From Actinomycetota bacterium (GTDB lineage: Bacteria > Actinomycetota > Actinomycetes > S36-B12), in NCBI GenBank assembly GCA_947499275.1, contig CANMNM010000058.1, positions 1 to 7,479 on the forward strand: a DNA stretch of 7,479 bases, written 5' to 3'. Both the position numbers and the translations under genes were made by a program. Of the stretch, positions 5,746 to 7,479 are shown piece after piece. The notes beneath the pieces were generated by a model. The model ran no database searches. It was not told where the DNA came from and worked only from the letters and a program-made list of their open reading frames with translations. The first letter of the stretch is position 1. The number at the start of each line of letters is the position of its first letter.

Positions 5746-6942
5746 CTACCGGTCGGCAAGCAGATGTCGATTTTTGGCCAATGACGCTAAAGCCATCTCG
5801 ACATCATTAGTGTTGTTGTAGAAATGAGGACTGATTCTGACGTTTCCATCACGGCTAGAGACCACTACATTGTCTTGGGCCATGGCATTGACCAGTGCGT
5901 GCTCGTCAACGGATGCAACCGCCAGCATCGGACCGTGTTCCCCGGGGTGCTCTGGTGTAGCGCACACTCCGCCAAGTTCATTAATACCTGCACGTAGTTG
6001 GTCATGTAGCTGACTCGAGACATCCCAAGCATTACCCACGCCCACCTCAAGCAGAAACTTTAACCCCGCTTGTGCAGCATACAAACTTGGAACGTTTGGG
6101 GTACCAGCTTCAAATCTTCGAGCATCTTTTGCCGGATCGTATTTATAGATGTCCATCGAAAAAATATCGCGTGCTGCAAACCATCCCGTGGTTGTGGGGA
6201 TGAATTCTGTAGGAAGGAACTCGGATAGCGTTTTATTGTTGACTAAAGCAAAACCAATTCCGGGGCTTCCCAACATGTATTTGAGAACTCCACCGAGTAA
6301 GAAATCAACGCCGAGGTCCTCAAAGTCAATGGGAACCGCCCCCACTGATTGATAGGCGTCAACGAGAACGGGTACACCGCGTTCGTGGGCGGCCTTAACG
6401 ATCGCCCGGATGTCATTCATTGCACCGTTTCGGTAACAGACATGAGTGATAGAGACAATCGCCGTGTTGCTGTCGATTGCCGCTGCGATGCGCTCCGCGG
6501 GTAAACGATGATCGGGATCGGCCGGCACATGGACGATCTCTGCCCCGTTGCGTTCTTGGGCGTGCCAGATTTGACCGACGGTGGGAAATTCAAGGGATGT
6601 TGTTAAGACTTTGCTCGGTCCGTTTCGAAAATCGAAGCAACTTGCAATCGCATTCATCGCGGCAGATGCACTTGTTGTTACCGCAACTTGATCGGATTGT
6701 GTTGAAAATAATGTGGCGATCTGTCCGCGGACAACTTCTTGCACCCCAACCCAATTTTCCCAAAGCGATCCCCATTCCTCCAGCTGATCGAGATAGGCGT
6801 CGTAAGCTGCTCGAACTTCATTCGCTAGAGCACCTTGGGAACATGAATTTAGATATGCACGAGATTCAAAAATCTTGAAATGATCGCGCCTGATGGCCTC
6901 AATCTGATGATTGGGCTGGTTCACGTTCTGATTGATGTTCAT
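5746..6942 (-). CDS. Class V (fold-type I) PLP-dependent enzyme, specificity unknown
   Basis: A full-length 398-residue enzyme of the class V aminotransferase/cysteine desulfurase/isopenicillin-N epimerase-like group. Visible landmarks are the cofactor phosphate region Thr-Thr-Ser-Ala-Ser (89-93), H167 in Ile-Thr-His-Val (ring-stacking position), D195 and Q198 in Val-Asp-Ala-Tyr-Gln-Ser, and the Schiff-base lysine K221 in Gly-Gly-Val-Leu-Lys-Tyr. Arg-Phe-Glu-Ala-Gly-Thr-Pro-Asn (276-283) follows, and R369 in Val-Arg-Ile-Ser-Pro-His-Phe-Tyr probably binds the substrate carboxylate. The active-site cysteine loop of SufS/IscS is absent, so desulfurase activity is unlikely. Transaminase, epimerase, lyase or kynureninase-like chemistry remain open. 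The ATG at 6942 is preferred to TTG 6969 because AAAGGGGA lies about 7 bases ahead of it. It leads a two-gene unit with the YceI-like gene. A link to the amino-acid cassette at 340-3462 is possible but only by proximity. Confidence 0.85.
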   Translation of the reverse strand: MNINQNVNQPNHQIEAIRRDHFKIFESRAYLNSCSQGALANEVRAAYDAYLDQLEEWGSLWENWVGVQEVVRGQIATLFSTQSDQVAVTTSASAAMNAIASCFDFRNGPSKVLTTSLEFPTVGQIWHAQERNGAEIVHVPADPDHRLPAERIAAAIDSNTAIVSITHVCYRNGAMNDIRAIVKAAHERGVPVLVDAYQSVGAVPIDFEDLGVDFLLGGVLKYMLGSPGIGFALVNNKTLSEFLPTEFIPTTTGWFAARDIFSMDIYKYDPAKDARRFEAGTPNVPSLYAAQAGLKFLLEVGVGNAWDVSSQLHDQLRAGINELGGVCATPEHPGEHGPMLAVASVDEHALVNAMAQDNVVVSSRDGNVRISPHFYNNTNDVEMALASLAKNRHLLADR

Positions 6943-6973
6943 GGTGCAGTCCCCTTTCCAGAACGCCAATCAA

Positions 6974-6979
6974 AGAGTA
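6974..6979 (-). promoter_or_regulatory. Possible -10 element for the class V enzyme gene
   Basis: TACTCT on the minus strand fits the TAnnnT pattern and lies 31 bases before the ATG at 6942, giving a short leader that contains the AAAGGGGA ribosome site. No good -35 hexamer is present at the usual distance. The groEL terminator upstream (ending at 7043) isolates this gene from groEL transcription, so a promoter is needed between 7042 and 6943. Confidence 0.25.
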
Positions 6980-7042
6980 CCCAAATTGCGGACGGCAGAT
7001 TGAGAATTGGGTTTGCGATGATGATCAATACCTGTTTCGGCC

Positions 7043-7086
7043 AAAAAAGTAGGGGAGCAACTCATTTTGTGAGTTGCTCCCCTACT
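7043..7086 (-). terminator. Strong rho-independent terminator of groEL
   Basis: A perfect 17-bp inverted repeat, AGTAGGGGAGCAACTCA at 7048-7064 and its complement at 7070-7086, has a 5-base loop (7065-7069). On the minus strand the stem is followed by a run of T (7048-7043), the classical intrinsic terminator order. It starts 26 bases after the groEL stop codon. On the plus strand there is no T run after the stem, so it acts one way. Confidence 0.95.
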
Positions 7087-7112
7087 GGGAATTAATTGGG
7101 TTCTTGCAGGGA

Positions 7113-7479
7113 CTAGAAGTCCATGCCACCCATGTCGCCGCCGCCGCCCATTGCAGGTGCGGACTTTTCTGGCTTCTCAGCAATAACAACCTCGGTTGTC
7201 AGGAACAGGGCTGCAATGGATGCAGCATTCTGTAGTGCCGAGCGAGTGACCTTGGCAGGATCGATGATCCCAGCCGCGATCATGTCTACGTATTCGCCGG
7301 TTGCAGCATTGAGACCCTGGCCTGCAGGTAGCTCGCGGACTTTCTCCACGACAACTCCACCTTCAAGTCCAGCGTTCTCGGCAATCTGCTTGAGCGGAGC
7401 GCTCACAGCAACGCGAACAATGTTTGCGCCAACTGCTTGCTCTTCGGTGAGGCCAAGTGCATCGATCTTGATATTGGCA
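7113..7479 (-). CDS. groEL: 60 kDa chaperonin GroEL, C-terminal part (partial, 5' end outside window)
   Basis: The C-terminal ~121 residues of GroEL, open through the window edge. The GTG at 7404-7406 is internal. Diagnostic stretches are Leu-Lys-Gln-Ile-Ala-Glu-Asn-Ala-Gly, Gly-Val-Val-Val-Glu-Lys-Val, the Gly-Leu-Asn-Ala-Ala-Thr-Gly-Glu-Tyr ATP-domain segment, Ile-Ile-Asp-Pro-Ala-Lys-Val-Thr-Arg, and Ala-Leu-Gln-Asn-Ala-Ala-Ser-Ile-Ala. It belongs to the equatorial domain of the cytoplasmic ATP-driven folding chamber. The tail ends in Met-Gly-Gly-Met-Asp-Phe, as in the housekeeping actinobacterial GroEL2 type, not the His-rich tail of mycobacterial GroEL1. A dedicated terminator follows at once. 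Whether groES precedes it cannot be seen. Confidence 0.97.
   Translation of the reverse strand, partial: ANIKIDALGLTEEQAVGANIVRVAVSAPLKQIAENAGLEGGVVVEKVRELPAGQGLNAATGEYVDMIAAGIIDPAKVTRSALQNAASIAALFLTTEVVIAEKPEKSAPAMGGGGDMGGMDF

Noticed and set aside
6943..6969. TTG 6969 as start of the class V enzyme
   Set aside because: It would place the clear AAAGGGGA ribosome site inside the coding region; ATG 6942 uses it properly.

Overview
The window looks like chromosomal DNA from an actinomycete of moderate GC (about half G+C by eye). Three things point to Actinomycetota. An XPB/ERCC3-type helicase and its WYL-tailed helicase-associated partner sit close together, as in Mycobacterium (Rv0861c/Rv0862c). 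The GroEL has a GGMDF tail. The racemase/synthase closely resembles the Amycolatopsis N-succinylamino acid racemase. An aquatic, small-genome actinobacterium would fit the base composition and tight spacing, but the genus cannot be fixed from this sequence.

Layout: (1) 2-343 (+) is the C-terminal end of the helicase-associated protein. (2) 340-3462 is an inserted-looking three-gene block: NSAR/OSBS (-), a COG3375-type GNAT N-acyltransferase (-), and, divergently, an M20 metallopeptidase (+). (3) 3583-5226 (+) is the XPB helicase. (4) 5251-6942 (-) is a two-gene unit with a fold-type I class V PLP enzyme followed by a YceI-like protein. (5) 7113-7479 (-) is the 3' end of groEL, closed by a very strong intrinsic terminator at 7043-7086.

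The main biological point is the middle block. Racemase + GNAT succinyltransferase + M20 desuccinylase is the gene set characterised in Geobacillus kaustophilus for irreversible D- to L-amino acid conversion: N-succinylate the D-amino acid, racemise the succinyl-amino acid, then hydrolyse the L form. Here the set is complete, and it lies between two genes that are often direct neighbours in actinobacteria. It meets the upstream gene with convergent, overlapping stop codons.

Several gene starts were re-chosen. The GNAT reading frame runs 136 bases into the M20 gene if its most distal start is used, so a GTG at 2299 is preferred. XPB starts at the ATG at 3583 and the class V enzyme at the ATG at 6942. 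No tRNA, rRNA, CRISPR array, insertion sequence or phage feature was seen.
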